DNA from: Acidobacteriota bacterium
GTDB taxonomy: Bacteria; Acidobacteriota; Vicinamibacteria; Fen-336
NCBI GenBank assembly: GCA_003222275.1
Contig: QHVJ01000079.1
Location: 1-46,681 of the forward strand
Direction: 5' to 3'
Length of the DNA stretch: 46,681 nt
Shown: one piece after another, positions 16,524 to 24,273 of the stretch
Layout: each line of letters begins with the position of its first letter
Numbering within the stretch: the first letter of the stretch is position 1
Notes under the pieces: generated by a model
Seen by the model: only the letters and a program-made list of their open reading frames with translations
Told to the model about the DNA's origin: nothing
Databases searched by the model: none
Program-made: the position numbers and the translations under genes

Positions 16524-17365
16524 CGAGCGATCTCGGAACGGGCGCAGCGGAAACCGACGTGGGGACCGGCGCCCCCCGCGGGATGGCTGTCCCGATACCG
16601 GACGCGGAGGTTGATCGGACCGCCCCCGTAGCTGCCGCCGCGGATCACGTGCCGGTCCTGCGGCAGCGGCGATGGCGGCGTCTTCGAATAATCGTCCGTC
16701 CACGGCTCCTCGACGAACTCCCACACGTTGCCGGCCATGTCGTAAAGGCCGTACGCATTCGGGCGGTAGCGTCCCACACGGGTCGGCGCGCCCAGACCCG
16801 TCCCGGACCAGTTGGCTCGCCTCGCGTCGGGCGGCTCGTCGCCCCACGGGAACTCGGCCGACGCCAGCCCGCCGCGGGCGGCGAACTCCCACTCGGCTTC
16901 CGTGGGCAGGCGGCGGCCCGACGACTCGCAGTAGGCCTTCGCCGCCCACCATGTGACGTACGTGACCGGCACGTCCGCGGCGCCGGAGGGGAACGTGCCG
17001 CTCCTCCAGTGCTTCAGGTAGTCGCCGTTGTGGCGCTCGGTGGGGACGCGGCCGGGTGCCCATTCCGGATGACGTTCGACGAACGTCTTGAAATCGGCGT
17101 TGGTGACCTCAGTGCGGTCGATCGAGAAGGGCGGCAGGCGGATCTGGTGCGCGGGCACCTCGGGCAGGAAGAGGTCGCGGTGCGTGGTATTGAACCGCTG
17201 GCACAGCGCCGCGACGCGTGAGGGCTCCGAACCCATCTCGAACGTGCCGCCGGCGAGCGGCACCATCCCCCTGACCTCGTGCTTCTTCGGGGCATCGGCC
17301 GATGCCGCGAGAGAGGAGTGCGCCACCGCCAGGAACACGACCGCCCGGTGAATCATCGGGTTCAT
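16520..17365 (-). CDS. Secreted SUMF1/formylglycine-generating-enzyme-like protein, probably not a true FGE
   Basis: 281 residues with an N-terminal signal peptide (MNPMIHRAVVFLAVAHSSLAASA). The FGE-sulfatase (SUMF1) fold is clear: VPLAGGTFEMGSE, FSIDRTEVTNADFKTFV, RRLPTEAEWEFAARGG, YGLYDMAGNVWEFV, HVIRGGSYGGG, GFRCAR. True aerobic FGEs need two cysteines shortly after RGGSY (copper site); this protein has none there (GGSYGGGPINLRVRYRDSHP), so formylglycine formation is unlikely. No sulfatase gene is present in the window. It may be a binding or structural SUMF1-like protein. Its stop shares CTAG with the convergent DUF4388 gene. Start may also be the second Met at 17356. Confidence 0.85.
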   Translation of the reverse strand: MNPMIHRAVVFLAVAHSSLAASADAPKKHEVRGMVPLAGGTFEMGSEPSRVAALCQRFNTTHRDLFLPEVPAHQIRLPPFSIDRTEVTNADFKTFVERHPEWAPGRVPTERHNGDYLKHWRSGTFPSGAADVPVTYVTWWAAKAYCESSGRRLPTEAEWEFAARGGLASAEFPWGDEPPDARRANWSGTGLGAPTRVGRYRPNAYGLYDMAGNVWEFVEEPWTDDYSKTPPSPLPQDRHVIRGGSYGGGPINLRVRYRDSHPAGGAGPHVGFRCARSEIAR

Positions 17366-17421
17366 GGATCTTTGACGGAGCCACCGCGGCCCGGTTAGCC
17401 GATTGTTTCGGCCGCGGGCTC

Positions 17422-19155
17422 ATGGACGATAATCGGCCCGTGACGAACAAGCAGAGGCTCGTATCGGCGGCGGTGCTGGTCCTTGGCGTGGCGGCGGTGG
17501 GTGGCCCGGCGGAGGCGCCCGCCGACTTCGTGCTGACAGGTGGACGCATATGGACGGCCGAGGCGGCGCGGCCGTGGGCCGAAGCGGTCGCCACGCGCGA
17601 CGGCCGGATCATCTACGTCGGGGACGCGGCGGGAGCGTCGCGCCATCGCGGGCCAAAGACGAAGCTCTTCCCGCTGGGCGGACGGCTGGTGGTTCCCGGC
17701 TTCGACGACGCGCACATCCACCTGATGAGCGGCGCGCTGTCACTGGAGCGCGTCGACCTCATCGAGGACCAGACGCTCGCCGCCGTACAGGCCCGCGTCC
17801 GCGCCTTCGCCGCCGCGCATCCCGGATCGCCGTGGGTCCTCGGCCGCGGCTGGCTTTACGGCTCGTTCCCCGGCGGGCTGCCGACGAAGGCGCAGCTGGA
17901 CGCCGCCGTTGGCGACCGGCCGGCCTACATGGAGTGCTACGACGGCCACAGCGGCTGGGCCAACTCGAACGCCCTGGCGCTGGCCGGGATCACCAAGGAC
18001 TCGAAGGACCCGGCGGGAGGGGCGATCGTGCGCGACCCGGCGAGCGGCGAGCCGACCGGCGCCTTGAAGGAAGCCGCCACCGCGCTCGTCGAGTCGAAGA
18101 TCCCGTTGCCGGGCGCCGAAGAGCGCTATCAGCTCCTGCTCCGCGCGCTGCGCCTGCTCAACTCACAGGGGATTACGTCGGTCCAGGACGCCGGATATAC
18201 CCCGGCCCGGCTCGACGCCGATCTGCCGCTCATGGAGCGCGCGCTTCGCGAGGGCAGGCTCACGGTGCGCCTCACCGTCTCGGTGCAGATGTCTCAGGGT
18301 GACGTCGACGCTCCCATCGCGCGCGCCGTGGCCCTCGCCAAGGTGCATCGGGGCCCCCTTCTGCGCTTCGGCGCCGTGAAGGGCTACGTCGACGGCGTGA
18401 TCGAGGCCCATACCGCGGCGATGCTCGAGCCCTACTCCGACGGCCAGGGTGCCGGCAAGCCCAACTGGGAGCCTGCCGTTCTCGATGCCGCGGTGACGAC
18501 CGCCGACCGGGCCGGGTTGCAGGTATACCTGCACGCGATCGGCGACCGCGGCGTGCGCATGGCCCTCGACGCCCACGAGGCCGCCCTCCGCGCGAACGGA
18601 CGCACCGACCGGCGCGGGCGCATCGAGCACATCGAGACGATCTCCCCCGCCGACTACACCCGGTTCCAGGCGCTCGGCGTCATCGCGTCGATGCAACCCC
18701 TGCACGCGAACCCCGACCAGAACAACGCCGAGGTCTGGAGCCGCAACATCGGGCCGGAGCGCGCGGCGCGCGGGTTCTCGTGGCGGAACATCGAGAAGGC
18801 GGGCGGGCGCCTGGTCTTCGGCAGCGATTGGCCGGTGGTCACCTCCGACGTGATGCGCGGCCTCTACTGCGCGGTGGCGCGCAAGACGAAAGACGGCACG
18901 CCGCCGGGCGGCTGGCTCCCCGAGCTGGCGGTCAGCCTCGACAGCGCGCTGCGCCACTACACGATCGACGGCGCCTACGCCTCCTTCGAGGAAGCCGAGA
19001 AGGGATCGTTGGCGGCGGGAAAGCGCGCCGACCTCGTGGTGCTCTCGCAGGATTTGTTCCCCCCGCCACCGGAGGCGATCCTGAAGACCCGCGTGCTCCT
19101 CACGATGGTGGACGGACGAGTCGTCCACCACGATCCGGCGTTTCCGGCGCCGTGA
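17422..19155 (+). CDS. Secreted amidohydrolase, YtcJ-like
   Basis: 577 residues from ATG 17422; a GTG at 17440 is an alternative, and neither has a strong ribosome binding site. Hydrophobic N-terminus RLVSAAVLVLGVAAVGGPAEA suggests export. The family pattern is clear: VLTGGRIWTAE, PGFDDAHIHLMSG (metal-binding HxH), GHSGWANSNALALAGI, VKGYVDGVIEAHTAAML, LHAIGDRGVRMALD, RIEHIETI, VFGSDWPV, and the final KRADLVVLSQDLF. Such enzymes hydrolyse amide or ester-like bonds with a binuclear or mononuclear metal; substrates of the YtcJ group are mostly unknown. The 3' end overlaps the convergent permease gene by 56 bp. It is divergent from the SUMF1-like gene (56-bp gap). Confidence 0.88.
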   Translation: MDDNRPVTNKQRLVSAAVLVLGVAAVGGPAEAPADFVLTGGRIWTAEAARPWAEAVATRDGRIIYVGDAAGASRHRGPKTKLFPLGGRLVVPGFDDAHIHLMSGALSLERVDLIEDQTLAAVQARVRAFAAAHPGSPWVLGRGWLYGSFPGGLPTKAQLDAAVGDRPAYMECYDGHSGWANSNALALAGITKDSKDPAGGAIVRDPASGEPTGALKEAATALVESKIPLPGAEERYQLLLRALRLLNSQGITSVQDAGYTPARLDADLPLMERALREGRLTVRLTVSVQMSQGDVDAPIARAVALAKVHRGPLLRFGAVKGYVDGVIEAHTAAMLEPYSDGQGAGKPNWEPAVLDAAVTTADRAGLQVYLHAIGDRGVRMALDAHEAALRANGRTDRRGRIEHIETISPADYTRFQALGVIASMQPLHANPDQNNAEVWSRNIGPERAARGFSWRNIEKAGGRLVFGSDWPVVTSDVMRGLYCAVARKTKDGTPPGGWLPELAVSLDSALRHYTIDGAYASFEEAEKGSLAAGKRADLVVLSQDLFPPPPEAILKTRVLLTMVDGRVVHHDPAFPAP

Positions 19156-20563
19156 CGCGCTTCGGCATCAGCAGCAGGCCCACGGCGAGCGTCGCGATCG
19201 TCTCGCCGACGAGCAGCCAGCTCTCGCGCACCGCACCCGCGGGATTCTCCGCCGTCGGCGCCGGCTTGAAGAAGAGCAGCGTGGCCCCCGCGATGAATAC
19301 CCAGCAAAACGTCGCCGCGGGCCACGCCAGGAGCGCACCCCCGGGCATCCGGTAGGGGCGCGGCTGGTCGGCGCGCCGGCGGCGCAGGATCACGAAGGCG
19401 GGGAACACCATCAGGTACGAGACGAGAAAGCAGACGCCGGACAGCTTGAAGATCATCCAGAACACGTTGTCCGCGCGGTTCGAGAGCGCGGCGTTGCCGA
19501 CCAGCAGCGTGGTCGCGATCGCCCCCATCACGACGAACGCCACGTACGGCGTCTGGAAGGTTGGATGGAGCCGGCCCAGCCGCTTCGGCATCGCCCCTTC
19601 CGCGGCGGCCGCGGCCGCCACGCGGTTCACGCCCAGGCTCCAGGTCACGATGTTGGCCACGCACGCGTAGAGGAAACCGATCCCGAGAAGGAGGACGAGC
19701 GTTCCTCCCGCCGTCCCCCATTGCCGGCCCAGCACCTCGAGCGCGTCCCAGGTGCCGGTCACGATGCTCAGCTCGCCGAGGGGCACCGCGAGCAGGATGC
19801 CCATCACACCGAGCGTGTAGACGGCCGCGATGACGAGCCCGGAGACGAGGATCACGCGCGGCACGTCGCGCTGCGGGTCGCGCATCTCCCCGCCCGCGGA
19901 GCTCATCAGCTCGAAGCCCAGGGCGTTGTAGACGAGCACGGGCAGGAACGTCAGCGAATCTCCCCACCGCGGGACGAACTCCGCCATCACGAACGCGTTG
20001 GCGGGCGGGTGCCCGCGCAGCAGGAAGGCCAGGCCGAGGCCGCCGAGGCCGAGGAAGATCGCGACCTTCACGACCCCGCCGAGGCTCGGGAGCCACTTCG
20101 AGACTCCGAGCCGGATGACGCCCACCGCCACCGTGAACCACGTGAGCAGGATCGCGATGCCGGCCTGGAGCCACGTGGCGCCCGCTCCCTCACGAAGCGC
20201 GGGAGGAAGCCACGCGCGCAGGAAGATGCTGTAGAACGTCCCCGCGAAGATCATGTAGACCGACGCGGTCCAGTACGCGTTGTTGATCCAGTAGAACCAG
20301 GCGGCGAGACTTCCCCAGCGCGGGCCCATGGCCTCCCGCACCCACACGTACAGCCCGCCCTCCGCGGGCCAAGCCGCCCCCAGCTCCGCCGTCATCAGGC
20401 CGTAGGGGATGAAGAAGAGGACCATCGTGATCCCCCACCACGTGAACCAGCTCACGCCCATGCTGGCGGCGGAGGCGAGGGTGTCGATCGTGAGGATGGC
20501 GGAGACGGAGAAGAGGACCAGGTCCGCGCGCCCCAGCACGCGCGCGAACGAGGGCTGGGTCAG
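19100..20563 (-). CDS. APC-superfamily amino-acid/polyamine permease
   Basis: About 487 residues and 12 likely membrane helices; inner membrane. Recognisable APC parts: the first helix VLFSVSAILTIDTLASAASMG, WPAEGGLYVWVREAMGPRWG, FLPVLVYNALGFELMSSAGGEMRDPQRDVPRV, and the charged PKRLGRLHPTFQTPYVA loop. The start is unsettled: in-frame ATG is absent, GTG lies at 20539 inside the conserved N-terminus (VLGRADLV), while a CTG at 20563 would give LTQPSFARVLGRAD and a four-base CTGA overlap with the preceding oxidoreductase stop, the same geometry seen elsewhere in this window. Coupled to the spermidine-dehydrogenase-like gene, it may import polyamines or amino acids (inference). Confidence 0.88.
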   Translation of the reverse strand: MTQPSFARVLGRADLVLFSVSAILTIDTLASAASMGVSWFTWWGITMVLFFIPYGLMTAELGAAWPAEGGLYVWVREAMGPRWGSLAAWFYWINNAYWTASVYMIFAGTFYSIFLRAWLPPALREGAGATWLQAGIAILLTWFTVAVGVIRLGVSKWLPSLGGVVKVAIFLGLGGLGLAFLLRGHPPANAFVMAEFVPRWGDSLTFLPVLVYNALGFELMSSAGGEMRDPQRDVPRVILVSGLVIAAVYTLGVMGILLAVPLGELSIVTGTWDALEVLGRQWGTAGGTLVLLLGIGFLYACVANIVTWSLGVNRVAAAAAAEGAMPKRLGRLHPTFQTPYVAFVVMGAIATTLLVGNAALSNRADNVFWMIFKLSGVCFLVSYLMVFPAFVILRRRRADQPRPYRMPGGALLAWPAATFCWVFIAGATLLFFKPAPTAENPAGAVRESWLLVGETIATLAVGLLLMPKRVTAPETPDRGGRLVRPPS

Positions 20564-22515
20564 GCCAGGACCTCGCCCACCGCCCGGTGCGCCTGGTCGA
20601 TGGCACCGTCGGTGTAGGCGTAGGCCCCCGAGTCCGCGTTGGCGATGGCGATGCGGCCGTAGGGCTTGCGCCCGGCGACACAGGGCGGCTCTCCGCCCTC
20701 GAGCCAGAACGGGTCGAAGAGCGAGTTGTACTGGTACGCGTAGCCGTGGGCCCAGCGATTGACCGTGATCGCGCGGATGTCCCGCGCGGGGTCGAAACCG
20801 CCCGGGCCGAGGATGCGCCCGAGCTGGTCGCGGATCTCGCGCTCGAAGGTCGCGAAGTTCGTCGCTTGCAGCTCGATCCGCCCGGCGCGGTGCTGGTCGC
20901 GCGCGGGCAGGCCCGGCCGGCACGGGGTGCGCATCAGGTGCAGCAGGATCGGCTCCTCGGGTGAGCGCGAGGAGTGATAGTCGCCGATGCTCACCGGCAG
21001 GTCGAGGTTCACCCCGGAGTGATAGCTGCCGGGCGCGTATACGCCGCTCACGCCGAGCTTGCGGAACGAGGTCCAGTTCGCGATCAGCACGTTGGTGTAG
21101 ACGATGGGCACCTTCACGCCGTAGGCGAGCGCCTTCTTCTGCGCGTCGGGCAGCTCGGGGCAGATGTAGGGCATGACCGTGTGCCAGCAGGCCAGGATGC
21201 ACTTCTGGCCCCGGACCGTGCGCAGCTTCCCGCCCCGCGCGTAGGTCACCTCGACGTCGGGGGCCGTGGCCGCGTCTCCGCGGTGCCGCACGCGCACGGC
21301 GGTGCTGTTGAGCCGCACGCGCACCGGCGCGTCCGCGTCGTCGAGACGGGAGTAGTCGACCCGGGCGGTCACGAGGTCGTCGGCGGTCCGGCCCGGCACC
21401 GCCGCCGGCACCAGCCCGCGCACGAGGAGCCGGGCGACCGACGCGTTGCCGTCCGGGAAGTGGAAGAAGTAGGACTCCGCCTCTTCGTGCCGGATGGAGT
21501 CGAGGTTCATGCCGCGCCCGGGACCCGGCTCGAGGCCCAGGCCCTGGAAGCCGGGGAATCGCAGTCCCCAGGCGTCCTGGGCCGGCACCGCGTCGATGCC
21601 GACGCCATAGAGGCTGTGGGGACGCGCCTGGAAGAAGGGCAGCACCCCCGGGTCGGCCCCCGCCACGTCGGTCAGGAACCGGGCGTAGCTGATGCGGGCC
21701 AGGCGGTCCTTCTTCTCCGCCGACGACAGCCCCGGCACGTAGTCCTTCCGCTCCTGATGCAGGCGGCGCACGTCGCGCTTCGCCGCCTCCGACATGGGCG
21801 CCTCGGCCATGAACCTCGCCCAGGGACCCGCCGAGGGCGAATCGGCACCTTCGTCGTCGCCGCTGCGGCCCGGCATCGGCAGCAAGCGGTCGGCGCCGAA
21901 CGTCTCCTTGTCGAAGAACACGCCGCGCCCGAGCCCGAGCGAGCCGTAGAGCCGGCCGTCCACCGCGCGCTCCCACCGGCCCACGTCGATGCCCAGCTCC
22001 TTGATCAGCCCCCTCGCGACCCCGCTGTACGGCGCCGGGCTGTCGATCGAGAACGTTCCCCCGTACCCGATCAGCGTGCGGCCCGCCTCGCGGAACTCGT
22101 TGCGCTTGGCGTGCCCCCCGAAATCGTCATGGTTGTCGAGGACGAGGATCCGTACGGCGCGGCCGGCGCGCTGGCGAAAGAAGTGCGCCGCCGAGAGCCC
22201 GCTGAGGCCTCCGCCCACCACCACGAGGTCGTATTCCTCGCCGGTGTCGATGGCCGCGGCGGCCGTCGCCCAGAAGCGGCCGTCCCGAAGCTCGTGGGCG
22301 GCGGTGTAGGAGCCTTCGTAGCTCCCGCGCAGCCCGGTGAGGGCCGGCGGGTAGTAGCCCGGCGCCTTCTCGGGCGCGTCGTCCAGCCCCTCGAGCTCGA
22401 ACAGGGAGCCGCGGCGTACGAGGGAGGCGCCGGCGGTGAGGGCCACGCCGTTCAGGAAATCCCGGCGGCTGATCCGGCGATTCATCCCGAGGCCGAGGTC
22501 GCGCGCATCGCTCAT
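20560..22515 (-). CDS. Tat-exported FAD-dependent oxidoreductase, spermidine-dehydrogenase-like
   Basis: 651 residues. Tat signal MNRRISRRDFLNGVALTAG (twin Arg 17-18) and a Rossmann FAD site EYDLVVVGGGLSGLSAAHFF (GGGLSG at 101-106), followed by DNHDDFGGHAKRNEF and GRTLIGYGGTFSIDSPAPYS, which match the periplasmic spermidine dehydrogenase family. The C-terminus (YGRIAIANADSGAYAYTDGAI) is the second FAD-contacting part. It would oxidise a polyamine or other amine in the periplasm and pass electrons to the respiratory chain. The ATG at 22515 overlaps the stop of a possible 33-codon reading frame (ATGA); ATG 22485 is an alternative start. The next gene downstream is a permease, coupled by overlap. 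Confidence 0.82.
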   Translation of the reverse strand: MSDARDLGLGMNRRISRRDFLNGVALTAGASLVRRGSLFELEGLDDAPEKAPGYYPPALTGLRGSYEGSYTAAHELRDGRFWATAAAAIDTGEEYDLVVVGGGLSGLSAAHFFRQRAGRAVRILVLDNHDDFGGHAKRNEFREAGRTLIGYGGTFSIDSPAPYSGVARGLIKELGIDVGRWERAVDGRLYGSLGLGRGVFFDKETFGADRLLPMPGRSGDDEGADSPSAGPWARFMAEAPMSEAAKRDVRRLHQERKDYVPGLSSAEKKDRLARISYARFLTDVAGADPGVLPFFQARPHSLYGVGIDAVPAQDAWGLRFPGFQGLGLEPGPGRGMNLDSIRHEEAESYFFHFPDGNASVARLLVRGLVPAAVPGRTADDLVTARVDYSRLDDADAPVRVRLNSTAVRVRHRGDAATAPDVEVTYARGGKLRTVRGQKCILACWHTVMPYICPELPDAQKKALAYGVKVPIVYTNVLIANWTSFRKLGVSGVYAPGSYHSGVNLDLPVSIGDYHSSRSPEEPILLHLMRTPCRPGLPARDQHRAGRIELQATNFATFEREIRDQLGRILGPGGFDPARDIRAITVNRWAHGYAYQYNSLFDPFWLEGGEPPCVAGRKPYGRIAIANADSGAYAYTDGAIDQAHRAVGEVLA

Positions 22516-22613
22516 GGGCGCGTGAAGGTCAGCCGGTCACGGACCGAGGAGCAGCGGCTGGAAACGAGCACGGCGAGGGCGAGACTCGCGGCCGCCACCG
22601 CGCGTCGGGGCAT
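22512..22613 (-). CDS. Possible 33-residue membrane or lipoprotein microprotein
   Basis: A short frame MPRRAVAAASLALAVLV..SRCSSVRDRLTFTRP whose TGA overlaps the ATG of the flavoprotein gene (ATGA). It has a basic start, one hydrophobic stretch and a Cys, like a tiny lipoprotein or membrane peptide. The upstream GGGACC is a poor ribosome binding site. It could instead be a chance frame or the remnant of a longer signal sequence. Confidence 0.35.
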   Translation of the reverse strand: MPRRAVAAASLALAVLVSSRCSSVRDRLTFTRP

Positions 22614-22642
22614 GGGGTCCCATTGTGGTGTCTGCGCGCCGG

Positions 22643-22678
22643 GCCCCGCAACCCGCCGGCAGCAGCGGGTTGCGGGGC
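22643..22678 (-). terminator. Perfect 14-bp stem-loop after the Gln-rich gene
   Basis: GCCCCGCAACCCGC (22643-22656) pairs exactly with GCGGGTTGCGGGGC (22665-22678) around an 8-nt loop. It begins 8 bp after the stop of the Gln-rich gene, in the position of a terminator. No T tract follows on the minus strand, so it would be an atypical intrinsic terminator or a 3'-end stabiliser. Confidence 0.6.
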
Positions 22679-22685
22679 GATCCCG

Positions 22686-23984
22686 CTACCGGAGCGAGCG
22701 TAGATTCAGGATCTGCGAGAGGAGCGTCGTCAGGATCTGGTACTTGCCATTAAAGCTCTGGCCGTACTGGGAACGGCTGTAGTAGCCGTCCTCGTAACCA
22801 CGCTGGAATCCCTGCCGGAAATAGTAGTTGTACTGCGGCTGGTCCACGTACATCCCCGTGTAACCGTAGTTCGCGTCGCGGTAAGCCCAATTGTTCCGAT
22901 AGTCGAACCGCCAACCGTCCTGCCGGTCCGCCTGTCCGGCCTGGTAGCCCTCCTCGTAGCCGTTGTTCACCGCCTGCTGAAGCAGATCGGCGCCGTATTG
23001 GCTCGTGTCGTAGTAGCTCCCGCCGTAGGAATAGCGGTAAGCCGGGGCCGTGTAGAAGTACGGATCGCTGCTGTAGTTGTACGACTGCCAGTTCTGGGCG
23101 TTCAGCCGCTGCTGGCGGAGCCGGTCGTAGTACTGCTGCTGGAAACGGTACCGCGCCATCTGGCGCTGCTGCTGGTACATCTGCGCCTGCTGCTCGGCCA
23201 GGCGCTCCTGCTGCGCGAGGCGCTCACTGTACCGCTGGGAGCGCAGCCGCTGCTGGTCGATGAGCTGCTGCTGGCGCGCCTCGGAGAGCCGCTGCACGTT
23301 CTGCCGCTGGATCGCTTGATCCCGCTGCGCCTGCTGTGCCTGCTGCTGTTGGATCTGCTGCTGTCGCTGCTGCTCCTGCGCGCGTTGGGCCTGCTGCGTC
23401 TGCTGCGTCTGTTGTTGCTGGATCTGCTGCTGCCGCTGCTCTCTCATCTGTTGCTGCGCCCGCTGCTGCTCCTGCGCGCGCTGGGCCTGCTGGGCCTGCT
23501 GTTGCTGCCGCTCCTGCTGAAGCTGCTGCTGGCGCGCCGCTTGATTCTGCTCTTGCTGCGTACGTTGCTGCTGCCGCGCCTGCTGCTCCTGCTGAAGGCG
23601 CTGCTGACGCTGCTGCTCGAGCTGGGCGCGCTCCTGTTGCCTGGCCTGCTGGTCTTTCTGCGCCTGTTGTTGACGCTGCTGGGCCTGTTGCGCCTGCTGT
23701 TGCTGCCGGCCCTGCTGGTTCTGCTCCTGCTGCGCCCGCTGCTGCTGCCTCTGCTCCTGCTGCGCCTGCTGCCGGTCCTGTTGCTGCTTCTGCTGCTGTT
23801 GGCGCTGCTGCTGCTTCTCTTGCTGCTGTTGATCGCGCTGTTTCTGTTGCTCCTGCTGCTTCTGCTTCTTCTGATCCTGCTGGTCCTGCGCATCTTGCGC
23901 ACGCACCAGCCCGCTGGTCCCGGCGAGCGACATCGCACCGACGACCGATGCCAGCACCGTGCGGTTGACTATTCGAAGCCTCAT
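22686..23984 (-). CDS. Secreted glutamine-rich, Tyr-ended low-complexity protein
   Basis: 432 residues; ATG 23984 has a GAGGAGG ribosome binding site. Signal peptide MRLRIVNRTVLASVVGAMSL..AGLVRA-like (1-29). Residues about 30-300 are almost wholly Gln with Arg, Lys, Ala and Glu (runs such as QQRQQQQKQQQDRQQAQQEQ), which would form a long charged coiled coil or a prion-like disordered segment. The C-terminal 130 residues are Tyr/Gly/Asn rich and more ordered in appearance: YGADLLQQAVNNGYEEGYQA, RQDGWRFDYRNNWAYRD, YYFRQGFQRGYEDGYYSR, with two GYEEGYQAG/GYEDGYYSR-like repeats. No enzyme motif. It is probably a periplasmic or surface structural protein; function unknown. The leucine-rich frame on the other strand is a shadow. 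Confidence 0.8.
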   Translation of the reverse strand: MRLRIVNRTVLASVVGAMSLAGTSGLVRAQDAQDQQDQKKQKQQEQQKQRDQQQQEKQQQRQQQQKQQQDRQQAQQEQRQQQRAQQEQNQQGRQQQQAQQAQQRQQQAQKDQQARQQERAQLEQQRQQRLQQEQQARQQQRTQQEQNQAARQQQLQQERQQQQAQQAQRAQEQQRAQQQMREQRQQQIQQQQTQQTQQAQRAQEQQRQQQIQQQQAQQAQRDQAIQRQNVQRLSEARQQQLIDQQRLRSQRYSERLAQQERLAEQQAQMYQQQRQMARYRFQQQYYDRLRQQRLNAQNWQSYNYSSDPYFYTAPAYRYSYGGSYYDTSQYGADLLQQAVNNGYEEGYQAGQADRQDGWRFDYRNNWAYRDANYGYTGMYVDQPQYNYYFRQGFQRGYEDGYYSRSQYGQSFNGKYQILTTLLSQILNLRSLR

Positions 23985-24273
23985 GAATTGCCTCCTCGGA
24001 TCACCTATCAAGGCCGACGATGAAGAGTGCAAGATCCACGCCACCGAGGCGTCTTGACTCGGCACCGTTCTCCTGGTGGCTCAATGAGTTACGATGCCGG
24101 CCCACGTGCGCGGCTGCCGGCCGCCGTTCATCGCCGCCCGAAGAGGACAGGCGCGACAATCCAAGCCTCCGGGCCGACGGACGGTGGTGGCTCGAAATAC
24201 CCCTTTTGAAAGGAGCCAACGATGGTCCCGACGTGGCAGGCGTCCGGCGGCAAGAAGCGCCGCTGCTGCGGGC
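23985..24273. other. Non-coding gap upstream of the Gln-rich gene
   Basis: A 289-bp gap between the hexosaminidase stop and the Gln-rich gene start; both genes lie on the minus strand. It should contain the Gln-rich gene promoter; a weak candidate is TTGCAC (24032-24027) and TGATAG (24010-24005), 16 bp apart. A good ribosome binding site (GAAAGGAG) precedes an ATG at 24222 on the plus strand, but the frame after it has no protein-like composition. Confidence 0.35.

Noticed and set aside
14201-17221. Long plus-strand frame overlapping the DUF4388 gene
   Set aside because: Arg/Ala/Pro-rich shadow that ignores the CTAG end of the DUF4388 gene and runs into the antisense of the next gene.
22998-24023. 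Leucine-rich open frame on the plus strand opposite the Gln-rich gene
   Set aside because: CAG/CTG-rich DNA reads as poly-Leu on the other strand. The minus frame has a signal peptide, ribosome binding site and ordered C-terminus, the plus frame none.
24015-24060. tRNA-like or riboswitch-like fold
   Set aside because: Only a weak interrupted inverted repeat (CAAGA..TCTTG) without conserved tRNA or riboswitch bases.
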